DNA of 53,933 nt from Phialocephala subalpina (lineage: Eukaryota; Ascomycota; Leotiomycetes; Helotiales; Mollisiaceae): NCBI GenBank assembly GCA_900073065.1, contig FJOG01000055.1, positions 198,403 to 252,335 of the forward strand, in the 5' to 3' direction. The stretch's first letter is position 1; each line of letters begins with the position of its first letter. Shown here piece by piece: positions 1-9,067 of the stretch. Made by a program: the position numbers and the translations under genes. The notes under the pieces were generated by a model. It was not told the origin of the DNA, did not search any database, and was given only the letters and a program-made list of their open reading frames with translations.

Positions 1-770
1 CTTTTTAATAAATTTTTAAATTCAAAATATAAAATTAAAATAATTTATTAAATTTTTTTTTATAAGTATATTAATTACTTTTAAAAATATTTCTAAATTT
101 AATTTTTTTAAAATTATAATTAAAGCGAGCAAATTATCGCGATATTAAAATTAATTTATTATATATATTAATTTTATAATTTAATAATATACTTTTGATT
201 TCCTTTATATTCTTATTATTTATTATATTAACTTTTTTTCGTTTAATTATTTTATTTATAAAAATTTATAATTCTTTTTATAATAATTATAAATTTAATA
301 AATTAACGTTTCGTAGAAATTCTAATAAGAAAATAAAGAAATTAATTTATTTAATTAATAAATATTATTTTATTAAAATAAAATATTTCTAATAATTCAT
401 ATAAATAATATATTTTTATTTTTATTTTAATTATTACTTGTATTTAAATATATTAATAAATTCTTTATTAGACTTTTTATATAATATTCTCGTTATAATA
501 TTAATATAATAATAAATTAATTTATAATTTTTATTTTTATTCGAAAGAATATTATATTTAAATTTTAAGAATTATATAATTATATTAAGTTTATAAAACT
601 ATAAATAGTAAATATTTAGTATTAAAAACGTCGTCGAAGTAATCTAAATAAATCGAAGGGTATAATAATATAGTGAAATATATTCGTCGAGAGTAATTAT
701 AAGTAAAAAGTATAATAGTAATATATTTTATCGAGATTCAGCGATATAACGTTCTCGAGAGGTCGAAGGG
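1..770. repeat. AT-rich RIP-like block
   Basis: The block consists almost entirely of A and T, with no credible gene; an open frame at 195-392 encodes only I, L, F, K, N and Y and is a composition artefact. GC content rises sharply near 770. Cytosines that remain are often followed by G, above all from 600 to 760, so CpA, CpT and CpC look depleted while CpG survives. This fits a transposon or other repeat eroded by repeat-induced point mutation. No terminal repeats or coding remnants can be read, so the original element is unknown. Confidence 0.75.
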
Positions 771-1584
771 AAGTAAAAGGACATTTCCGAGGGGTATCGA
801 GGATTTGCAAAGTGTTTTCTGCTTTTTGCATAAGTCACTAGAAAAGCGGGTCACGAGAATGATAAGGAGGAGAAGGGTGTTTATTCAGAAGCGCAGCAGC
901 TACAAGCTATCTATACCCCCTTAGCGCATGCTTACGTCAGCACCGCTTGCCATAACAGCTCACGTCCGCAGACTAAAACGGAACCAGCGAAAGGGAAAAT
1001 TAATCCTAAGTCTAAGGGCATTCGATCTTCCCGTTACGCACCAACGGACAACTTTGAGTTTAGTGGAAGGCAAGTCTGCCCTTGCATTCAATTCGGGACA
1101 TCAACACTGACGAGTCGAGCACTATTTGGGCATTCGGTACCGTATGAGACTTCCGTTTCGGTTTTGTTGGTGGTGTCAATGATCCTGCTGGGCAGGATAA
1201 CTGGGTCTTTCCATTCCTGATTTGGCAAACGGGGTGACTTTGCTCGCCAACCGCGTTCTCGATTCAGCGCTCGATTAGCTCGTAAGGGCGCGCTTCGAAT
1301 CGAGATGGACCTTCTACTATGGCTAGTTCATCTTTGTTGTCTTCATGGATATCTACCAGGCGGCCTTCCATCCACATATCTCTCTCTGCCGTGCCCCTCG
1401 TTCTTCCTCCCACAAAACTCGATCTCAGAATCTTTCCAATTTCATTCGGAGTTGTCTATTTCCACAGCACGCCAACGGTCTCCGAGCTTAAGCCATATCA
1501 TCGTCCCTCCATTCATCTATCACGATAGCGTTGAGGCGGCACATACCACTTATTTTCTTTTGTTCTCTTCTTCGCAGACCAAGG
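771..1584. other. Intergenic, no gene seen
   Basis: Normal-GC sequence between the AT-rich block and the broken secreted-protein gene. Short open frames at 928-1110 and 1305-1580 show no recognisable domain. A possible splice acceptor (TTCTTCGCAG) ends at 1577, just before the first ATG codons of the relic that follows, and could mark an intron in its 5' leader. Confidence 0.5.
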
Positions 1585-2699
1585 ATGCGATGCCAGACCT
1601 CTCGCGGCGGAAATTCTTCATTTTGGATCGCGCTTTGCGCTTTTGCTTGTCTCTCTCGGTGGAGTCCATGCAGTTCCACTGGAGGATTCTTCGCCTACTC
1701 TTCCAGGTATGAGAAGTCACAATGCCTTATCGACGCGCACCTTCAACGCCACGGCTTCTGCATTCCACGCCGCCGTCTTAAATTCGGCCACGAACCATAC
1801 CTCGAACATTATCACGAATGTCACAGACAAGCTGCTATGGGCCTCAACTACACGTCTTCAATCTCTTACTAGCGATCTGCCCGACACTGATCTGACAGAC
1901 CAATTTGACGATATCATCGGCGAGCTTGCCAAAATTACTGGATTTCCTCCCGCGACCATGATCCAGTTGGCTACAATGATGCCTTCAATCTAGGCACAAT
2001 CAACATCTACACAAATGGCTCCAATCCAATTCACGCCGAGAATTCCTCGTCGGACGGCAAAACTCTTCACCCTTCTCGTGATGATGACCATGTTGGGAAG
2101 TCTGCCACCTTATCGAACACTTCGGCCTCGGTGCCAATATCACTCCAAATCAGCAGCAGGATACCAATGCGACTGATATTCGTCCGAATCCACAAGCTTC
2201 AAAATCGGCTTCCATGTTCACACTCAATCCTATTAGTAACGGACACATCTCAATCGTCGAACTAGCACCGCACAAGCGAGCTATATATGGACGGGACAAT
2301 GCCCGTGGAGTTCCTCCGTATAAGCTATGGCGCGAGCCGTTGATGAAATTTTCTAGTCAATTGGCGTCTGTCTCCTCAAATACTTCAGAATCCGGCCCGG
2401 AAGGGATTCATCGCACCGTCGAGGAAGAAACTTTGGAGGGGCCAGATAAGATGCTCTATCGACGAACCTGGTACCAAGACCACAAAAATGACAACGACAC
2501 CTGCGTCCAACCTTGGCAAAATAGCACTTCTGCCTCAGATTTTAACTTTACATCTCCTTTCTTTAAAGGAGGGATCCTCTCGGCAACGTTCATTTATACT
2601 TCCCTTCTCTCGGCCTCGTGCAATGGCGCCTCGGCATACGGCATATCGTCATTTTTTCGCACCTTTCATCTCTCGACCGCGAGACCGACAACGATGTAG
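1585..2699 (+). pseudogene. Broken gene for a secreted, N-glycosylated protein
   Basis: A run of protein-like sequence is spread over at least three frames. Near 1640-1675 one frame has a signal-peptide-like hydrophobic stretch ending in VHAVP, followed to 1993 by Thr/Asn-rich sequence with sequons NATA, NHTS and NVTD and then a stop. Protein-like sequence with more sequons (NGSN, NSSS) continues in a second frame over 1994-2213, and in a third over 2214-2699, which contains NDT, NST and NFT. ATG codons at 1585 and 1590 are not in the frame of the best signal peptide. No single set of plausible introns joins these parts, so I read this as a frameshifted relic. The family is not recognised; a weak resemblance to acid ceramidase-like amidases was considered but is not strong enough to assign. 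Confidence 0.4.
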
Positions 2700-2961
2700 C
2701 ATCATAGCCTAGCCCAGCTTGTGTCAAAGTCCCCGTAAGGCTGGAAGACTGAAACCACTGGCAGAACGCTCTCGAAGTCAGTAGAATTTTAGATCGGCGT
2801 TTAAGGCATGCATGACGATACATTCAGTGTTCCTAATTGGGCTATCTTCATGGTCTGGGCGAGGTGTTAGCCTAATTTCAAGTTTCCTTTCCTTGTCTCC
2901 CTTTCTACCCGCGTTTGAAGATTATTTCAGTCAACCCAGTTCAGGTGTATTGTATATAGAA

Positions 2962-4242
2962 CTATCCACAATGAGCAACCGTTTTTCCATTAGCACCCCC
3001 AAGGTATTCCCATGCTGCCAAAGCATGCGTTTTGACCACCGTAAGGAACTCTTCGACCGAGACCGACTCGTCTCTCGCAGCCATAGTTTCTGGTGACACT
3101 CCGTATATATACGCTGGAATAGAATTGTAGCGATAGTGCTTGCAGTCCGTTGCACCAAGCGACGGAATCGCTAATGGTTTCTTCCCAGTGAAATTCTCCG
3201 CCTGCCGAGCCAAGATCTCCACCATAGGATGATCGTGGGCGCATGAGTTCGCCGGGTTGCTGGCTGCTTGTTGAATATCCACTGCAGCCTCAGGGAACTT
3301 CTTCAAGAGTTTGTGGATGACATCCATGACCTGTCCAGCTTTCAACCCAACGGGCATGCGGATGTCGGCTTCAAACACGCAGTCTCCGGGGATCATGTTA
3401 ACCTTCAATCCTCCATGAATTGTTCCAATGTTCAAGGTTGGGACTAGTACAATATCTGCAGCTCCAGCACCCATTGCGACGTCGATAGCATCTCGAACAT
3501 CGCTTCGTTTCATGTACTCCTTCAGTGCGGGGTCGAGATTAGGTACAATCTTCTCGATGACGGAAAGCTCGTTAATCAGGGCAGCGGCAATTCGGGTTGC
3601 ACTCTTGGTACGATGCAAGTACGATCCATGTGCTCCCTCAGTCTTGACAGTAAACGTCAATCTCAATGTTCCTTTCTCCGCAAACCGAATTGTACCCAAC
3701 CCGCCAGGTTCGCCATCAATCACACAATCTCCCTTCCATCTTGGATCTTCGAGGAGGTACTTCGTGCCCCATTTCCCTCCCGTCTCTTCATCCGAAACGG
3801 CACAGAGTGCCACACTGCCTGTGAGATGCTCACGGTATTTGTGGATGTACGTGTAGGCAATAACAGAAGCTGTTGTGCCAGCTTTCATATCCACAGTTCC
3901 TCGTCCATGAAGACGGCCATCAACGACCTCTCCTGACCATGGGTCTCGTGGCCAGTCTGCACGGTCGCCAGCGGGGAAGACATCGATATGGCCGTTCATG
4001 ATGAGACGAGGTCCATCTTTACTGCCGCAGTTGAAGTCGGAGACGACATTCGGCATGGATGGTCGAGGGGCAATGAGCTCGGGCTCAATGTCACTGGCTT
4101 GAAGGTACTTGACAAGCACATCTGCCGCCTCTCGTGTGTCTCCTGGTGGATTTGGAGATGGTGCTTGCGTGAAGCGTTGGAGGAACTCGACGTGAGCTTC
4201 TGCATCGGCTTCGATGATTTTGAGGAGCTGTTGGGCGTCCAT
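2962..4242 (-). CDS. M20 family metallopeptidase (ArgE/DapE/ACY1/CPG2 type)
   Basis: A cytosolic zinc hydrolase of 426 residues without introns that would cleave an N-acyl amino acid or small peptide; the substrate cannot be read from sequence. Family motifs are in order: GHIDVFP (His85, Asp87), GRGTVDMKAG (bridging Asp118), SDEETGG (catalytic base Glu152 with metal ligand Glu153) and DGEPGG (Glu178), followed by a dimerisation-type domain with GAHGSYLH and a C-terminal half with GATDCKHYR. The length is normal for the family and no active-site residue seen is missing. The ATG at 4242 is the first in frame; the upstream in-frame codons contain no ATG. It lies tail to tail with the relic at 1585-2699 and on the same strand as the scytalone dehydratase-like gene. 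Whether it belongs to that gene group is inference only. Confidence 0.9.
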   Translation of the reverse strand: MDAQQLLKIIEADAEAHVEFLQRFTQAPSPNPPGDTREAADVLVKYLQASDIEPELIAPRPSMPNVVSDFNCGSKDGPRLIMNGHIDVFPAGDRADWPRDPWSGEVVDGRLHGRGTVDMKAGTTASVIAYTYIHKYREHLTGSVALCAVSDEETGGKWGTKYLLEDPRWKGDCVIDGEPGGLGTIRFAEKGTLRLTFTVKTEGAHGSYLHRTKSATRIAAALINELSVIEKIVPNLDPALKEYMKRSDVRDAIDVAMGAGAADIVLVPTLNIGTIHGGLKVNMIPGDCVFEADIRMPVGLKAGQVMDVIHKLLKKFPEAAVDIQQAASNPANSCAHDHPMVEILARQAENFTGKKPLAIPSLGATDCKHYRYNSIPAYIYGVSPETMAARDESVSVEEFLTVVKTHALAAWEYLGGANGKTVAHCG

Positions 4243-4452
4243 ATTGACACAAATGGGGATCAACTTTCAGAGAACAGATAGAATCGAAGACAAAACTCAA
4301 ATCGAAAAGTACTTACCCAAAACTACCTACAGGGAAGAAGAAGTCTTTGAAAGTGGGAGAAAGGAGGGCAGTCGTCGGCGAGCTAAAAGGGGTTAAGCGA
4401 GCACTTCGTTTGGGTTAGAGCTTCTAAATTAACACCCCAAAACATACTCCCT

Positions 4453-5039
4453 TCACCTTGGTCTGACATCCTCACCATGATCTGGCCGTCCAACATTCAA
4501 AAAGTCGCCAGTATGATATAAAACCTCCGGCCTAATAATTCGAATCCTCCAACCTCCATTGATCTTCACGAACGTCTGCTGCATCCAACTTCTGCCGTCG
4601 CTGATCTCCCCAATCTTGCACATTGGACTCGCATAGTCCTCTCCTTCGACGCGTCTGCCATGGCTTGCCAACTGCTGCCATTCGATCACAATCTCGTCCT
4701 CTGTCACTGATTTGAAGTATGGAACACTGAGAAGATGCTGGGTTGCGAGCGCTTTCACGCCCAGGTGATTAGCATCGAGCCATTCTTCGACGAACGCGTC
4801 TGCTGCGAAGTGTCTCTCTCCCCAAGCTGGAACGACGAGGCTATAGTCGACGATTAGATTAGGTGCTAGGGATGCTCGGACTCGGCTTTTGTCCTGAGAC
4901 GGTCAATTGAATATCATACAAGAATGTTGAGGATGCATACCTTCCGATCATATCCATCTGCGAGTGTGCGAGCACATTGGCAGACCGCGAGGTAGTCCTG
5001 GAAGGTAAGGCTGGATGGTATGAATATTTCGAACGCCAT
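4453..5039 (-). CDS. Scytalone dehydratase-like protein
   Basis: A 179-residue cone-shaped (SnoaL/NTF2-fold) dehydratase in two exons, 4941-5039 and 4453-4893, joined by a 47-base intron. Length and sequence follow fungal scytalone dehydratase, which removes water from scytalone and vermelone in DHN-melanin synthesis. By number and context the catalytic set of the Magnaporthe enzyme (Tyr30, Asp31, Tyr50, His85, His110, Ser129, Asn131) maps to Tyr30, Asp31, Tyr50, His86, His111, Ser135 and Met137. The Asn is therefore replaced, which argues for a different substrate. The start at 5039 gives the family length; an in-frame ATG at 5201 would add 54 poorly ordered residues. It is divergent from the dehydrogenase at 5305, so both probably share control. 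A true melanin role is possible but not shown. Confidence 0.85.
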
Positions 5040-5304
5040 GGCGAGTGCTGCGTGCGGGGTTCTACATCGTGGCAGATTTCGAAAGTCCTTGCTCTTGCAG
5101 ATATAATGTATCGCGAAAGTCCTCACCACAGCTCGGACTTCGGGCGAGACTGATGGCGGGGTACCGCTGCTGCCGTCCACTTCGGAATGTGGGGCTGGCA
5201 TTGTCAACGGCAAGTTTATGACCTTCGTATAGTATAGTTTCTTTCTTGCTGTCAGCCTTCTCTTCCTTTTAATTTCTTCATTCTTCGTGTTGAAGAAAAA
5301 CATT
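5040..5304. promoter_or_regulatory. Shared promoter of the dehydratase and dehydrogenase genes
   Basis: 265 bases separate the two divergent start codons (5039 minus, 5305 plus). The arrangement suggests co-expression. No canonical TATA box is evident. If the dehydratase started at 5201 the shared region would shrink to about 100 bases. Confidence 0.55.
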
Positions 5305-6373
5305 ATGTCGAAACCTGAGTTTACCCTGCGTACGGGCATTTATTCCGCCATTGAACCTGAATTGTTCAAAGGCTCTCTGAATGGGAAAGTAGCCCTTGTT
5401 ACTGGATCTGGTCGAGGTATTGGAAGAGACATTGTTCTGGCCCTGGCAAGGTCTGGTGCAGCTGTAGCAGTTTCTGGCAGAACGAAGAGTCAAGTGGAGG
5501 AGACGACACAAGCTGTCCTGAGCTCTGCCAGCGGGATCAAGGCTATTGGAGTTGTGGGCGATGTCTGTTCTAGAGCAGATCAAGAGCGTATGGTGAAAGA
5601 GGTAAGATGTTACAAAATCTCCTCGGGCTTTGACTGACTTCACAGGTTACCGAAAACCTTGGCCCAATTGACGTTTTAATCTGCAATGCCGGAACCAATA
5701 CCTTCATGCCTTTCCATGTACGTTTCAACTCCTCAAAAAAAAAACCACCCCTCTTTCTACAATCTCTCGAATTACGAAACATTTGGTTACAAGATCCTGA
5801 CTCCAATATTCTGGGCTTTAGATGACGGATCCGGACGAGTGGTGGAAGCAGATGGAAATCATGGTCAAATCGCCAACAGAATTAACACGAATGATCCTAC
5901 CCTCGATGCAGAAGCGAAATTCCGGTACAATCATCTACACATCTTCAAGAGCAGCAGGAGCAGACCTCCCTTGGGCGGCTGGGTACAGTTGTGCGAAGAC
6001 AGCCATAACACGTTTTGCCGGTATCCTCCAGAACGAGCTGAACATACTGCAAAAAGATATTTTCGAGCACGAAGCGAACGGCATCTCTGTCTTCTCGATA
6101 CATCCAGGCGAGGTCAAGACGAAACTTCACGAAACAGCATTCCCACAGAAGACGAAAGACAAGGCACCATACGTTGTAGAGCACATGGCAAAGATGGCGA
6201 AGATGAATCCGGATTTCAAAGCAGGGTTGGCTGCCTGGACTTGTGTCTATCTTTCTACTGGAAAAGGAGCTGGCCTGGAGGGGCGACTGGTGGACTGCAC
6301 GCGGGACATTGAGGAGGTGAAGAAATACGTTACTTCAACGCCCAGACCAAGGATCACGAACGCATGCGGCTAA
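5305..6373 (+). CDS. Classical short-chain dehydrogenase/reductase
   Basis: NAD(P)(H)-dependent oxidoreductase of 306 residues in three exons: 5305-5601, 5646-5717 and 5822-6373. The Rossmann nucleotide-binding motif TGSGRGIG lies at residues 33-40; NAG follows in the second exon; the catalytic Tyr and Lys are in YSCAK, with Ser in YTSSRA before it. IHPGEVKT follows the active site as is usual. Intron phases are consistent and restore a continuous Rossmann fold. The substrate is not predictable. It does not closely follow the naphthol reductases of melanin synthesis, so pairing with the dehydratase-like neighbour more likely means another aromatic or polyketide-derived substrate. The ATG at 5305 is the first in frame. 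Confidence 0.9.
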
Positions 6374-7055
6374 GGCAATGGAGGTTACATTCTCAATACA
6401 CTATCTTCAAGCACGTCAAACTATGATCAATATCAGACTTCATTCGTGTACTGTATCTGAGTCTCGTGGCTCGCTAGCATGAGCGCTGACAAGCCTGGCC
6501 ACATCGAAGAGTTGGTGGCACAAAAGCTTGTTTCGAGCGGGCGTGCATCGGCCATAGACATATGGCCGCTCAACAATCCCCGATTAGCATAGCTCAGTTC
6601 AATTGTCCCAGGTTGGGCTGGGGTTGCGGGGTATCGGCCCGTTCGTGGTTGTCGGGGAAGTGGACGGGTGTGGAGTGAAAGGCGCCCCTGAGCGAGCATT
6701 CGCTAACGCCATCTGCATTCGAGACCATACGAGCGCCTTACTCTAATCAATCAGCTACTCTTTGGAATCTCCGAACAGCACTGAAAAGAGAAGCCACCAC
6801 CAACCGGCACAAGAGGTCGGCAGTCTAGCGTCCACGTTGTCGCAAGCTCGCACTGCGGAATGAGCTTGGTCGATGGAGCCTCTACACCTCCAGAATCTGG
6901 GGTCACCAGTAACCCCTCGTTCAGCTAAGATGCCTATATAACAGCGGCAGGGTCCAGATATTTTCCATATTGAACTCCTTTCACCCGATTGTTGCAGTCA
7001 ACTCGTTCGACTTCCTCTAAATACCGACACGAGTGAGACCATTTCTTAGAGAACG
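6374..7055. other. Intergenic region upstream of the transporter
   Basis: 682 bases with no convincing gene. It holds the 3' flank of the dehydrogenase and the promoter of the transporter, including a TATA box at 6935-6941. Short open frames here show no domain. Confidence 0.6.
6935..6941 (+). promoter_or_regulatory. TATA box of the MFS transporter gene
   Basis: TATATAA lies 115 bases before the start codon at 7056, a typical position for a fungal core promoter. TATA-containing promoters are often those of inducible genes, which suits a transporter next to its likely regulator. Confidence 0.5.
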
Positions 7056-8984
7056 ATGGAAGAAACAAAGCCCCAAATCTCGCAAGTGGAGGAGGTGGAA
7101 CAGTCCAATCACAGGCACCATATGCTCAAGGACCTAGCAGCCAACGAGGATGAACCACAGACTCCATATCAGTTGGGATGGCGAACGATTCTTGCTCTTT
7201 TGACTTTGTCAATGGGCAATGTTTGTGCAGCTCTTACAAATACAGTACGATCATCTCCGGATTACCCGAGAAAACCAAAGTTGACTTGAATCTGCAGACG
7301 AACACAACCACCAAGTTCCAGGTAGCCACTGTCGCGAAGTCCCCAGCGGACGCAGCTCTAGCATCATGGATTGCGAATGGAAACTTCCTTGTGGTTTTGG
7401 CTATGGGTCCTATCTTCGTAAGAAAGTCCCTCAAAGCCCCGGACAATGAGTTCTGACAGAATCAGGGTTCTCTCGGTGATCGTCTTGGAAAGAAATGGTT
7501 CCTCGTCTGCGGTGCTCTACTTGGTGTTGTCGGATCAGTGATCTCAGGCTCTGCCAAGGAGATCACCCACATCATCGGTGGAAACATCCTCACTGGAATC
7601 GCAAACGCAGGATGTGTCAGTCACAAAGTCCAAACTACCCTGGGACATCTACTCACTCCGATAGATCGTGTCCATCTCATGTATTCAGGAGATCATGCCA
7701 AACAAGCTCCGTCCATGGGCAATGGGTGTCTCCCAAGCCTTGGCAAGCGCTTTCGTCGTCCTCGGTACTTTCCTCGCAGCAGCTTTCGTCCGAGATAATA
7801 CTGGTGGTGCTGGAGGGTGGAGATGGGCGTATTACTTCAATGGCATAATCTATGGCATCACTTCATTGTCCATCGCGCTGACGTACTTCCCACCCCCTCC
7901 GGTCTTGCGACGCCACCATGTGCTTAAGGAGATTGCTTCGAGCGTCGATTATATCGGCATTCTCCTCATGTCTGGCTCGTTCGCGAGTCTCATCATTGGG
8001 CTGACATGGGGAGGGAGCACTTACGCCTGGGACTCTAAGCAGGTCATTGCTACCTTGGTCATGGGCTGTGTTGGACTCGTCATCTTCGGACTGTACGAAG
8101 GATTTATCGTGAGGGAAGGCATTCTCGACCACAGATTATTCCAGACCATGAACTTTCAGATCCTGCTCTTCGTCTGCACTATCGACGGAATGCTACTACT
8201 TGGAGTCAATGTTTTGTACTCACAGCAGATCTTCGACCTCTTCTCTGAGAACGCTGTGAGGATCGCGGTCATTCTGTCGCCGTACCTGATTACGTCGACG
8301 TTTGGATGTATTCCTGCTGGTTGGATCATGGCTTCGACAAGATCGTACAGAACCATGCTTGTTGCCGCCTTATTCTGGTGCAGTCTCTTCACTGGCAAGT
8401 CACCCACTAATCATGGTACATTTCTCTCACTGACAGATTGTAGGACTCATGGCTCTCGTAAATTCCCAAAGATTAAACTGGGCCTACGCCTTCTCAACGC
8501 TCTTCGGCATCGGCACAGCGGTTACCACCACTATTCCAGTCGTCGCTCTAGGTCTCTCAATTCCTTCCTTCCTAATCGGCACCGCAGCAACCGTCTCCAT
8601 CTCCTGCCGAGCTCTAGGAGGAATAATCGGCATAACTACCTTCACCGCAATCTACAACAACAAATACGCCTCTTATGTTGGTGCTGAGTTAGCTGCTAAT
8701 ACAGATGCGCCGGTTGTGGTAGCGGAGAGTGAGAGGGCGTGGAAATATGTTTGGATTGCGGTTGCGTGTTTGGTGGCTGCTAATGGGATTGCGGCGTGCT
8801 TTTTGAAGGGAGTAAAACCTATGGTGAGTAGATGCTTCTTATCTCTGGGTGTCTCATCCCTCTTAGGACATCTCACGAGACATTCTTCTAATGGGCCATT
8901 GCTGACTGTTCTGTCTCTTAGATGAATGAGCATGTTGAGTCTGCATTGGAGGATGGGAAGGTTAGAGAAGAGCAGCTTGCTTGA
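7056..8984 (+). CDS. TRI12-type MFS efflux pump
   Basis: Plasma-membrane drug/proton antiporter of the trichothecene efflux pump class, 535 residues, probably 14 membrane helices. Six exons: 7056-7244, 7322-7417, 7466-7615, 7665-8394, 8444-8823 and 8922-8984. Joining exons two and three creates the MFS signature between helices 2 and 3, GSLGDRLGKKW. Other family marks are SCIQEIMPNKLRPWAMG and the GGWRWAYYFNGI segment. The fifth exon begins after a GC-AG intron (8395-8443, donor TG/GCAAGT). Family members export toxic secondary metabolites or xenobiotics; the cargo here is unknown. It runs tail to tail with the Zn2Cys6 regulator 83 bases away, which may control it. Confidence 0.9.
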
Positions 8985-9067
8985 GGAGGAAGTTTCTGAT
9001 CATGACATGCTTGAAGCGCATGATGTGTGTACAGAGCTGAGATGTTATTCACATACGATTACATGAA

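Noticed and set aside
3428..3936. Long open frames antisense to the M20 peptidase
   Set aside because: They are codon shadows of a well-conserved enzyme and show no domain.
5040..5201. Longer first exon of the scytalone dehydratase-like gene from ATG 5201
   Set aside because: It adds 54 residues without family similarity. A candidate intron (GTGAGG...TGTAG, 65 bases) inside it would break the frame.
5305..6373. Assignment of the dehydrogenase as a melanin naphthol reductase
   Set aside because: The sequence after the active site and around the substrate loop does not follow that subfamily; only the neighbour suggests it.
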